DNA from: a bacterium
GTDB lineage: Bacteria > Verrucomicrobiota > Verrucomicrobiia > Limisphaerales > UBA11358
Reading direction: 5' to 3'
Length of the DNA stretch: 5,697 nt
Assembly (NCBI GenBank): GCA_021781185.1
Contig: JAJXXI010000025.1
Location: forward strand, 1 to 5,697
Of the stretch, positions 1 through 5,011 are shown in pieces. Both the position numbers and the translations under genes were made by a program. The number at the start of each line of letters is the position of its first letter. The first letter of the stretch is position 1. The notes under the pieces were generated by a model. It was not told the DNA's origin. It did not search any database and saw only the letters and a list, made by a program, of their open reading frames with translations.

Positions 1-207
1 AAATTCGTGGCCGGTTTCGACGTTCAAGAACGGGAACGGCAGGTCGGACGGACGGAACGCCTTTTCCGCGAGGCGCAGCAGGCAGATGGAATCCTTGCCT
101 CCGGAAAAGAGCAGGGCGGGACGTTCAAACTCGGCGGCGACCTCGCGCATGACGTGAATCGCCTCGGTTTCCAGAAACTGCAAATGATCAAGATGGTATG
201 AACTCAT
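1..207 (-). CDS. cysD: Sulfate adenylyltransferase subunit 2 (CysD), N-terminal part, cut by window edge
   Basis: CysD is the catalytic small subunit of ATP sulfurylase. It makes adenosine 5'-phosphosulfate (APS) from sulfate and ATP in the cytoplasm, driven by its GTPase partner CysN. Only the first 69 codons lie here and the gene continues past position 1. The start is ATG at 207-205; the protein opens [20 protein letters not shown], which matches the CysD opening '[20 protein letters not shown]'. The PP-loop ATP-pyrophosphatase motif SGGKDS is at residues 35-40, followed by [14 protein letters not shown], which matches the CysD 'LPFPLLHVDTG' segment. E. coli CysD has a variant loop (YSIGKDS), whereas this copy has the canonical SGGKDS. 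No clear Shine-Dalgarno sequence precedes the start. It follows cysH on the same strand after 113 bp that hold a large inverted repeat. CysN would be expected just beyond the left edge. Identification is secure despite truncation. Confidence 0.95.
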   Translation of the reverse strand, partial: MSSYHLDHLQFLETEAIHVMREVAAEFERPALLFSGGKDSICLLRLAEKAFRPSDLPFPFLNVETGHEF

Positions 208-221
208 CGGGAAATTATTTT

Positions 222-310
222 AACCACGAATGGACACGAATGAACACGAATAATTTCATGGGCTTGTCCTGCTGGATTTTATTCGTGGAAATTCGTGTCC
301 ATTCGTGGTT
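222..310. repeat. Imperfect inverted repeat (32-nt arms) built of CACGAATG-type decamers
   Basis: The left arm (222-253) and right arm (279-310) are reverse complements at 29 of 32 positions, the three mismatches being adjacent (243/244/242 region against 288-290). They flank a 25-nt spacer. Each arm contains about three copies of a roughly 10-nt unit: CACGAATGGA, CACGAATGAA, CACGAATAA on the left and the complements on the right. It occupies nearly the whole cysH-cysD gap, starting 10 nt after the cysH stop and ending 14 nt before the cysD start. In a cysH-cysD transcript it would fold into a long hairpin. No U-tract follows it in the leftward direction (AAAATAATTTCCCG, then ATG), so it is not a classic terminator. 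From memory, similar units recur between genes in Verrucomicrobia-like genomes, which suggests a REP- or MITE-like dispersed element. Confidence 0.85.
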
Positions 311-320
311 GCTTCAGTTG

Positions 321-995
321 TCAAATCCCCGCGCCGCCGGAGACGGCCGTGCCGCCCCAGCTCGCGTGCAAGCCGCATTCGCGTTTTTCGTCAGCCTTGG
401 CGGGGTCGAAATAATCCCATTCGTTCGGCAGATTGTGGTCGGCGAGATGTTTTTCCATGTCGGCGTCGCTCCAGTAAAACAGCGGGCTGACCTTCAGGGA
501 ATTGAAATTGTTGTCCTCGCTCACGATATCCAGACCGGCGCGGTTCGGATTCTGCACCTTGCGGAGCGCCGTAAGCCAGACGGTCGGTGCGAGTTCCTTC
601 ATGCCGCGCTGGAACGGTTCCAGTTTCATCGCGGTGCTGAACGCTTTGATTTGCGCCTCGTTTTCCGGTGTCGGTTCGGGCATCCCGCCGAACGCGGCGT
701 CGTAATGGGCGGCGGTCATCTTCGGAATGTAAGCCTTGATGTTTAACTTGAGCATCTTTTTCACCTGTTCGGCGTGGCGATAAGTGGCCGGGCGATTATA
801 GCCGTGGTCCACCCAGAGCACGGGAATGTCCGGCTGCACCTGCGTGACGAGATGCAGAATCACCGCTTCGTAAGGACGGAAATTGGTGGAGACAATCGCG
901 CGGCCATTGGCCTGGGCGATGGCCCAGCGGATGATTTCCAGCGGCGATTGGTTGCGCAACTTGGCGTTGGTGGCTGTGATTTGGTCGGGAGTCAT
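321..995 (-). CDS. cysH: Phosphoadenylyl-sulfate (PAPS) reductase family protein, thioredoxin-dependent type
   Basis: CysH reduces activated sulfate (PAPS, or APS in iron-sulfur forms) to sulfite in assimilatory sulfate reduction. The 224-residue protein aligns by eye with E. coli CysH (244 residues). Matching segments are the modified PP-loop region IVSTNFRPYEAVILHLV (34-50), PDIPVLWVDHGY (55-66; E. coli PDIPVILTDTGY), LEPFQRGMKEL (125-135), WLTALRKVQNPNR (140-152), and the C-terminal catalytic motif KRECGLH (204-210) with Cys207. Cys207 is the only cysteine. The paired-cysteine motifs that bind [4Fe-4S] in APS reductases are therefore absent, which points to a PAPS-type enzyme using thioredoxin or glutaredoxin. 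The stretch before ECGLH is shorter than in E. coli and lacks a recognisable 'SVGDxHTT' segment. The start is ATG at 995, with no Shine-Dalgarno sequence; the PP-loop spacing from the N-terminus supports it. It is upstream of cysD on the same strand and divergent from the peroxiredoxin. APS versus PAPS preference is inferred. Confidence 0.9.
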   Translation of the reverse strand: MTPDQITATNAKLRNQSPLEIIRWAIAQANGRAIVSTNFRPYEAVILHLVTQVQPDIPVLWVDHGYNRPATYRHAEQVKKMLKLNIKAYIPKMTAAHYDAAFGGMPEPTPENEAQIKAFSTAMKLEPFQRGMKELAPTVWLTALRKVQNPNRAGLDIVSEDNNFNSLKVSPLFYWSDADMEKHLADHNLPNEWDYFDPAKADEKRECGLHASWGGTAVSGGAGI

Positions 996-1025
996 GAGAA
1001 TTTTGGCTGGTTTGACTGGTGAAAA

Positions 1026-1054
1026 TTGACTTTTGGGCGGCGCTTGATTTTACT
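1026..1054 (+). promoter_or_regulatory. Candidate sigma-70-type promoter for the peroxiredoxin gene
   Basis: TTGACT at 1026-1031 (5/6 to the -35 consensus) is followed after exactly 17 nt by TTTACT at 1049-1054 (4/6 to the -10 consensus). Transcription would begin near 1061, giving a leader of about 60 nt before the ATG at 1125. It lies in the only non-coding space between the divergent cysH and peroxiredoxin genes. A second TTGACT at 1012-1017 has no good -10 partner. This is a pattern match only, and promoter consensus in this lineage is not certain. Confidence 0.3.
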
Positions 1055-1065
1055 CCCCGCGCTGC

Positions 1066-1080
1066 ACGGCTGCCAGCCGT
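1066..1080. repeat. 15-bp perfect palindrome in the cysH/peroxiredoxin divergent region
   Basis: ACGGCTG (1066-1072) and CAGCCGT (1074-1080) are perfect reverse complements around a single central base. The palindrome would sit at or just after the transcription start implied by the promoter candidate at 1026-1054. It could be an operator for a dimeric regulator, or part of a dispersed palindromic element. Its single-base centre makes it more likely to act as DNA than as an RNA hairpin. Function is unproven. Confidence 0.45.
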
Positions 1081-1110
1081 CGCGGTGTTGAACCCGTTGG
1101 CATTAAAATC

Positions 1111-1115
1111 AAGGA
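1111..1115 (+). promoter_or_regulatory. Shine-Dalgarno sequence of the peroxiredoxin gene
   Basis: AAGGA ends 9 nt before the ATG at 1125. It fixes the start of the peroxiredoxin upstream of its unusual cysteine-rich N-terminus, so that N-terminus is very likely translated. The cysD, cysH and cysI starts in this window have no comparable motif. Confidence 0.65.
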
Positions 1116-1124
1116 ATATATCAA

Positions 1125-1757
1125 ATGAGTGAACAGGATTGCGGTTGTGGTTGTGAACCAATTTCGGTGTCGGTCGGCATGGACGTGCCGAATTTTGTGA
1201 TGGACGTTTTTGATCCCATCGAGCGTGCTTTTGGCAAGGTTTCGCTGGAGGAATTGAAAAAACACGCCAAATGGACCGTGCTGGTTTTCTATCCGGCAGA
1301 CTTCACGTTCGTCTGCCCGACGGAACTCGCCGACCTGGCCGAGAAACATGCGGCGCTTAAAAAACTTGGAGCGGAGGTCATCTCCGTTTCCACCGACACG
1401 CACTTTGCCCATCTGGCCTGGCGCGACTCCGAGAAACTCCTGTCGAAGGTGGAATACCTCATGGGCGCGGATCCGACCGGCAAGATCAGCCGCCTGTTCG
1501 GCGTTTACGACGAAGCCAGCGGTCTGGCGCTGCGCGGCACGTTCATCATCAACCCGCTGGGCAAGCTCGTCACATCCGAGGTCAACTTTTACAACGTCGG
1601 GCGCGACGCGGATGAACTGGTGCGCAAGGTTGAGGCCAACGTCTATTTGCTGGCGCATCCCGACGAGGCGTGTCCGGCCAAATGGAAGCAGGGTGCCAAA
1701 ACCTTGAAGCCCAGCGAGAAGATGGTGGGCAAGGTTTACGAGGCGCTGCATGGCTGA
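1125..1757 (+). CDS. Typical 2-Cys peroxiredoxin (AhpC/Prx1 family)
   Basis: This is a cytosolic thiol peroxidase that reduces hydrogen peroxide, organic peroxides or peroxynitrite, and is recycled by thioredoxin or an AhpF-type reductase. The 210-residue protein has the active-site motif PxxxTxxC at residues 57-64 (PADFTFVC), giving peroxidatic Cys64. The conserved Arg137 is in LRGTFIINP, and resolving Cys183 is in EACPAKW near the C-terminus. The GGLG and C-terminal YF motifs that make eukaryotic enzymes prone to over-oxidation are not visible; the loop reads GADPTG and the chain ends YEALHG. This suggests a peroxide-robust enzyme. The N-terminus is odd: MSEQDCGCGCEP has Cys6, Cys8 and Cys10 before the normal fold begins near VGMDVPNF. 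AAGGA at 1111-1115 supports this start. It is divergent from cysH and convergent with cysI. It could be called AhpC or Prx, and I cannot tell which reductant it uses. Confidence 0.95.
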   Translation: MSEQDCGCGCEPISVSVGMDVPNFVMDVFDPIERAFGKVSLEELKKHAKWTVLVFYPADFTFVCPTELADLAEKHAALKKLGAEVISVSTDTHFAHLAWRDSEKLLSKVEYLMGADPTGKISRLFGVYDEASGLALRGTFIINPLGKLVTSEVNFYNVGRDADELVRKVEANVYLLAHPDEACPAKWKQGAKTLKPSEKMVGKVYEALHG

Positions 1758-1777
1758 ATCGCCTGCGGCAAAAAAAT

Positions 1778-1823
1778 CCAACAACGGACGCCTGAATTCA
1801 AACGGGCGTCCGTTTTCTGTTGG
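1778..1823. terminator. Bidirectional intrinsic terminator between the peroxiredoxin gene and cysI
   Basis: A perfect 10-bp stem, AACGGACGCC (1783-1792) with GGCGTCCGTT (1805-1814), encloses a 12-nt loop. An outer CCAACA/TGTTGG pair (1778-1783 and 1818-1823) can extend it. Read leftward, as the cysI transcript would be, the hairpin is followed by seven U residues (complement of A1770-1776), a strong terminator shape. Read rightward from the peroxiredoxin, the inner stem runs into TTTT (1813-1816), a weaker tract. It starts 20 nt after the peroxiredoxin stop and lies 30 nt beyond the cysI stop. Confidence 0.8.
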
Positions 1824-1853
1824 GGAAAAAAGCGCGCAGGAATTCACCGTGAA

Positions 1854-3533
1854 TCACCCGGCTGCCAGTTCTTTCAGAAGCACTCGCTCGCACCAGTCGC
1901 CAAAGCGTTCACCGGCGGTGCGTTCCTTTGCAAAGCGCGTGAACACGGGGTGGAATTCGTTTTCCAGCTCCGTTTCCTTGACGACGTCCTTCCAGATTTT
2001 GTTCAGGCGCGTGCCGGCGACATCGCCGCCGAGCCAGACCTGATAGCGGCCCGGAGCCTTGCCGACAAAGGCGATCTCCGCCATGTAAGGCCGGGCGCAG
2101 CCGTTCGGGCAGCCGGTCGAACGGATGATAATTTCCTCATTTGGCAGGCCCACTTCGGCCAGCAGCTTTTCAATGCGTTCAAGCAGGCCGGGCAACATGC
2201 GTTCGCTTTCACCAAGTGCGAGGCCGCAAGTCGGTAGCGCCGGGCAGGCCATCGAGGCGGCCAGCAGCACACTGGCCTGGTTTTCCACTTTCACGCCGTG
2301 CTCCGCGAGAATGGCATTGATGCCGGCCTTGTCCGCTTCATTGACGTTCGCGAGAATGACGTTTTGGTTCGCGGAAAGCCGAAATTCAATGGTCGGGAAT
2401 TTATCGGCGACCTGGCGCAACGCCGTTTTCAGGGCGTGTCCCTGGACGTCCTTCACGCGGCCCGTGGTGACGAACAATCCGAGAAACCAGGTTCCGTCCA
2501 CCGCTTTGCGCCAGTCGAGCAGGTCGGCCGTGGTGGTGAAGTTGTAAGGTTTGCTGGGTGCCAGCGTGATGCCGGCGCGCTGCTCAATTTCGGCGCGTGC
2601 CCAGTCCACGCCGCGTTCAGCAATGACGTATTTGAGGCGCGCGTGCTTGCGGTCAGTGCGGTCGCCAAAATCGCGGTGAATCGCGAGCACGGCCTTCGCC
2701 ACATCCACAAGTTTGTCTGGCGTGATAAAACCGATGACATCGGCGAGGCGCGGATAGGTCGCGTCATTGCCATGGCTACGGCCCATGCCGCCGCCGACGC
2801 ACACGTTGTAGCCGACGAGCTGGTCGTTTTCGACAATCGCAATCAAACCAAGGCAGTTCGTGTAAACATCCAGGTCGTTCACCGGCGGAATGACGAAGGC
2901 GATTTTGAATTTGCGCGGCAGGTAGGTTTTGCCGTAGAGCGGATCGGCGAAATCCTTGTTTTCGTTCGCGTTCAAATCGAGCTGCACGCCGTCAATCCAG
3001 ATGGAATGATACGCCTGGGTTTTTGGCGCGAGCGCGAGCGCGACTTTTTTACAATCGGCATAAACCTGTTCGCGCGCCTGGGTGTAGGCGGGCGTGGGCG
3101 GCGCGAGGACATTGCGATTCACGTCGCCACAGGCGGCCAGCGTGGAAAGCAAGGAGTCGTTGATGCCTTTGACCACGGCGCGGAGGTTGGATTTCAGAAT
3201 GCCGTGAAACTGGATGGTCTGGCGCGTGGTGACGCGCAGCGTATTGTTGGCGTATTTTGAGGAGAGATCATCGAAGACCTGCCACTGTTGCGCGGTCAGG
3301 ACGCCGCCGGGCACGCGGCTGCGCACCATCATGATGTATTTCTTGCCGGTCTTGCGCAGGTCGCGGTCGTCCTGCTGGTAGGAACCGTGAAATTTCAGGA
3401 ACTGGTTGTCATCATCGGAGAAATGATCGGCCGCCGGATCGGCGATGGTGGCGGCAATGGTGCCGGCCAGCGTCGGAATCGCGGTCTTGATCTCCTCGTT
3501 GTGTGTCAATTTGACAGGTGCTTCAGCGCTCAT
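1854..3533 (-). CDS. cysI: Assimilatory sulfite reductase hemoprotein (CysI, beta subunit)
   Basis: CysI reduces sulfite to sulfide with six electrons, using siroheme coupled to a [4Fe-4S] cluster, and supplies sulfide for cysteine synthesis. The 559-residue protein matches E. coli CysI (570 residues) along its length: FHGSYQQDDRD (48-58), PGGVLTAQQWQ (75-85), TTRQTIQFHGILK (102-114), VNRNVLAP (138-145), TYLPRKFK (203-210), VGGGMGRSHGN (246-256). Cluster and siroheme cysteines are in CX5C (Cys430, Cys436) and CX3C (Cys475, Cys479 in TGCPNGC). Residues equivalent to the sulfite-binding set are Arg71, Arg140, Lys208 and Lys210. All expected residues are present, so the enzyme looks functional. 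The start is ATG at 3533, with no Shine-Dalgarno sequence, and gives an N-terminus of normal length. No CysJ flavoprotein is in the window; the electron donor is unknown. An insertion sequence lies 71 bp upstream. A plant-like ferredoxin sulfite reductase is less likely, given the closeness to CysI. Confidence 0.96.
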   Translation of the reverse strand: MSAEAPVKLTHNEEIKTAIPTLAGTIAATIADPAADHFSDDDNQFLKFHGSYQQDDRDLRKTGKKYIMMVRSRVPGGVLTAQQWQVFDDLSSKYANNTLRVTTRQTIQFHGILKSNLRAVVKGINDSLLSTLAACGDVNRNVLAPPTPAYTQAREQVYADCKKVALALAPKTQAYHSIWIDGVQLDLNANENKDFADPLYGKTYLPRKFKIAFVIPPVNDLDVYTNCLGLIAIVENDQLVGYNVCVGGGMGRSHGNDATYPRLADVIGFITPDKLVDVAKAVLAIHRDFGDRTDRKHARLKYVIAERGVDWARAEIEQRAGITLAPSKPYNFTTTADLLDWRKAVDGTWFLGLFVTTGRVKDVQGHALKTALRQVADKFPTIEFRLSANQNVILANVNEADKAGINAILAEHGVKVENQASVLLAASMACPALPTCGLALGESERMLPGLLERIEKLLAEVGLPNEEIIIRSTGCPNGCARPYMAEIAFVGKAPGRYQVWLGGDVAGTRLNKIWKDVVKETELENEFHPVFTRFAKERTAGERFGDWCERVLLKELAAG

Positions 3534-3604
3534 AAGCGAACGACAAGGGTAGCTTGATGCGGGCTACTGTTCAAGCGCGGCTTTGACAGCGCGGATTTGG
3601 GGGG

Positions 3605-3631
3605 CGCATCTTGATACTGTCCTTAATTTAG
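3605..3631 (+). repeat. Left terminal inverted repeat of the insertion sequence
   Basis: The first 22 nt (3605-3626, opening CGCATCTTGATACTGTCC) match the reverse complement of 4937-4958 at 21 positions. Extending to 3631 gives 24 of 27. The single difference in the core is T3615 against C in the other end. The transposase stop codon is embedded in this repeat. Confidence 0.88.
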
Positions 3632-4843
3632 GGTCCACAGCTCATCCCAATGGTGGTTGCGGCGGGCCTCATCCAAAGCGCAGAGATTTCTCAAGCCGGT
3701 GGCGGTCCAAAACTGGCCGGGACGTTTGAACCGGCATTGCTTCTGGCGACAAGCCGATTCGACCGCGCCCGAGCCGATGGGCCAACCGCGCCGGGCCACG
3801 GCCTGGTAATTCATGCGCCCGGCATGCGTCGCAAAATAATGGCGTTCCCGCTCAATGACCTCGCCGGCCGCCCCGCCGCGCCGCTTTAAGTTTTTAATCT
3901 GGGCCAGGACTTTTTGTTCCCGCCCGTGGCGCAGTTCGTGCAAACGGGGTTCAACCCACCGGGCCAACGCCGGCGGCTGGGCGCCACAGCAGGCTTCGCC
4001 CAAGGCCCAGAGATGCTCGCTGCCGTGATAAAAATCCAGCAACCCGGTGGCGCTCGCCCAGCGGTCTTGCTGTAAATTCCAAATCCAGGCCGCGCCATCG
4101 CCCAAAAACAACGTCTGGCGCGCCCGGCCCAAACCACCGCGCACCGCTTCCCAATTCAGGCGCCGCCCCAGTTCGCCGGGCGGACCCTGCCAACTGACAA
4201 TGACCTTGTCGGCCAGCAGGCCGCGTCCGTTCCTGGTTCGCGCCGATTGTTCGTGCCGGTAAAAGACGCCGGTCTTCAATTCGTGCCATTCCACGCGGGG
4301 TTTTGACGTTTTCCTCTTGCCCCAACCGTCCCCGCGCTGGCGCACCTGCCAGCCATCCACCATCAATACGGCCAAGGGCGTGGTGCCCCGTTGCGGTTCC
4401 CGTTCGGGCGGAAGTGTCGTCAGCCGTTGCTGGGTTTGAACCTCGGCCTGCCTCCCCATGCGTTGCACCAAGGCGTGCAACGTGGAATCGTCCACCGGCA
4501 CGCCCCATTTGCTGGCCACCGCCGCCGCTTCCTCATAGCTTCCGGTCGCCGTCACCGTAAAACACAACTTCTCGGCCAGTCCGGGCATCAGCTTTTGATG
4601 CGGCCCCAATCCCCACGCCCGTTGGAGCGGACAGCCCCACTGCCGGCTGTGGGGATCCTGCCCGTAATCAACGAGCAGACGGACGTCGCCGTATTCGCTG
4701 TGGAGGGTAAGCTTTCGCCGCCGGCGCTGCTGGAGGGGGAAAAACCTCGCCCTGTTTATCGGCGAGTTGTTGCAGCCGTGCTTGCAGCCGCTCCTGCATC
4801 CATTGGCGGCCTTCGGCCGCAACTTCACGTTCGACGTCGGCAA
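3623..4843 (-). CDS. ISKra4-family transposase, main (catalytic) frame
   Basis: This is a DDE-type transposase that would cut and move the surrounding element. The frame is open for 406 codons, but the first 33 or so (up to position 4745) look like non-biological sequence. The real homology starts near RRRRKLTLHSEYGDV (40-54). Family-like motifs follow: GSYEEAA (101-107), VLMVDGWQVR (159-168), LFLGDGAAWIWNL (245-257), LLDFYHGSEHLW (268-279), RMNYQAV (343-349), WPIGSGAVESAC (354-365) and CRFKRPGQFWT (370-380). Likely catalytic residues are Asp163, Asp249 and Glu362, all present. The missing N-terminal part is encoded one frame away at 4874-4745. An intact protein needs a +1 (or -2) frame change near 4735-4744; otherwise the gene is a recent pseudogene. 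Codon use resembles the host genes. The ISKra4 assignment comes from remembered motif patterns, and a related family is possible. Confidence 0.85.
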   Translation of the reverse strand: MPTSNVKLRPKAANGCRSGCKHGCNNSPINRARFFPLQQRRRRKLTLHSEYGDVRLLVDYGQDPHSRQWGCPLQRAWGLGPHQKLMPGLAEKLCFTVTATGSYEEAAAVASKWGVPVDDSTLHALVQRMGRQAEVQTQQRLTTLPPEREPQRGTTPLAVLMVDGWQVRQRGDGWGKRKTSKPRVEWHELKTGVFYRHEQSARTRNGRGLLADKVIVSWQGPPGELGRRLNWEAVRGGLGRARQTLFLGDGAAWIWNLQQDRWASATGLLDFYHGSEHLWALGEACCGAQPPALARWVEPRLHELRHGREQKVLAQIKNLKRRGGAAGEVIERERHYFATHAGRMNYQAVARRGWPIGSGAVESACRQKQCRFKRPGQFWTATGLRNLCALDEARRNHHWDELWTLN

Positions 4844-4874
4844 GACTGGGGAATCGCTTGGGGGTTGGTTCCAT
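4668..4874 (-). CDS. Transposase N-terminal segment in the preceding frame
   Basis: ATG at 4874 opens a 68-codon frame. Residues 1-45 or so (MEPTPKRFPSLADVEREVAA, then a Gln/Leu/Arg-rich helix with QERLQARLQQLADKQGEVFP) look like a genuine protein N-terminus with coiled-coil character. After about residue 46 the sequence turns into Pro/Ala/Arg-rich shadow (PPPAAPAAKAYPP). The sensible protein continues in the other frame, from FFPLQQRRRRKL. I read this as the true start of the transposase, joined to the catalytic frame by ribosomal frameshifting or separated from it by a one-base indel. A stand-alone small protein is less likely. Confidence 0.6.
   Translation of the reverse strand: MEPTPKRFPSLADVEREVAAEGRQWMQERLQARLQQLADKQGEVFPPPAAPAAKAYPPQRIRRRPSAR
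4735..4744 (-). other. Frame-switch site in the transposase: five T then five C
   Basis: On the coding strand the upstream frame reads GAG-GTT-TTT-CCC-CCT-CCA and the downstream frame reads TTT-TTC-CCC-CTC-CAG. Moving from one to the other needs +1 (skipping one base, for example at CCC-C) or -2. Two adjacent five-base homopolymers are a place where ribosome slippage, polymerase slippage, mutation or sequencing error could all occur. The sequence alone cannot distinguish these. Confidence 0.5.
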
Positions 4875-4931
4875 AGGTAGACACGAATTGCGTGGTGCGT
4901 TGTTTATATCGGATGAGGAACCGTTACCCCG

Positions 4932-4958
4932 CTATCTTAAGGACAGTGTCAAGATGCG
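4932..4958 (-). repeat. Right terminal inverted repeat of the insertion sequence
   Basis: This is the reverse complement of the left end at 24 of 27 positions (21 of 22 in the outer core, 4937-4958). Read inward on the minus strand it carries TTGACA (4952-4947), a perfect -35 hexamer pointing at the transposase. No good -10 lies 16-18 nt further on, so I do not call it a promoter. TATAAA at 4908-4903 is too far away. Confidence 0.88.
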
Positions 4959-5011
4959 TTCGGATTTTGGGAATATGCGAGTGTGCCGGAGTTGTTTGAA
5001 AAGCAGGTGGG

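Larger units (their letters stand above)
3605..4958 (-). mobile_element. Insertion sequence, ISKra4-like, 1354 bp
   Basis: Near-perfect terminal inverted repeats (3605-3631 and 4932-4958) enclose one transposase gene on the minus strand. The transposase stop codon (3623-3625) lies inside the left repeat, a compact arrangement typical of insertion sequences. No perfect target-site duplication is visible directly outside the repeats: TTGGGGGG lies left of 3605 and TTCGGATT right of 4958. A loose direct repeat does occur (CGGATTTGGG at 3592-3601, CGGATTTTGGG at 4961-4971). The element sits between cysI and a UbiA-family gene. The family call rests on the transposase motifs. Intact ends suggest a fairly recent insertion, but the transposase frame break leaves its activity uncertain. 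Confidence 0.88.

Noticed and set aside
222..310. CRISPR array or simple terminator
   Set aside because: The roughly 10-nt units are in inverted arms, with no regular unique spacers, so it is not CRISPR. There is no T-tract after the hairpin in the direction of the genes, so it is not a standard intrinsic terminator.
198..746. 182-codon plus-strand frame across the inverted repeat and cysH
   Set aside because: Its N-terminus is translated from the repeat and the rest is antisense to cysH. No protein family is recognisable.
1050..1847. 265-codon open frame on the minus strand opposite the peroxiredoxin
   Set aside because: It is antisense to a well-supported peroxiredoxin, runs through the terminator hairpin and promoter region, and has no family resemblance. 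It is a shadow frame.
2298..3260. 320-codon open frame on the plus strand opposite cysI
   Set aside because: It lies wholly antisense to a clearly conserved cysI and its translation shows no recognisable domain. GC-rich third positions commonly create such open antisense frames.
3546..3574. cysI promoter: TTGAAC (3574-3569) with TACCCT (3551-3546), 17-nt spacing, minus strand
   Set aside because: The -10 match is only 3 of 6, and the implied start would leave a leader of only about 6 nt. Too weak to list as a feature.
4903..4952. Transposase promoter from TTGACA in the right inverted repeat and TATAAA at 4908-4903
   Set aside because: The two hexamers are 38 nt apart, far from the 16-18 nt needed.
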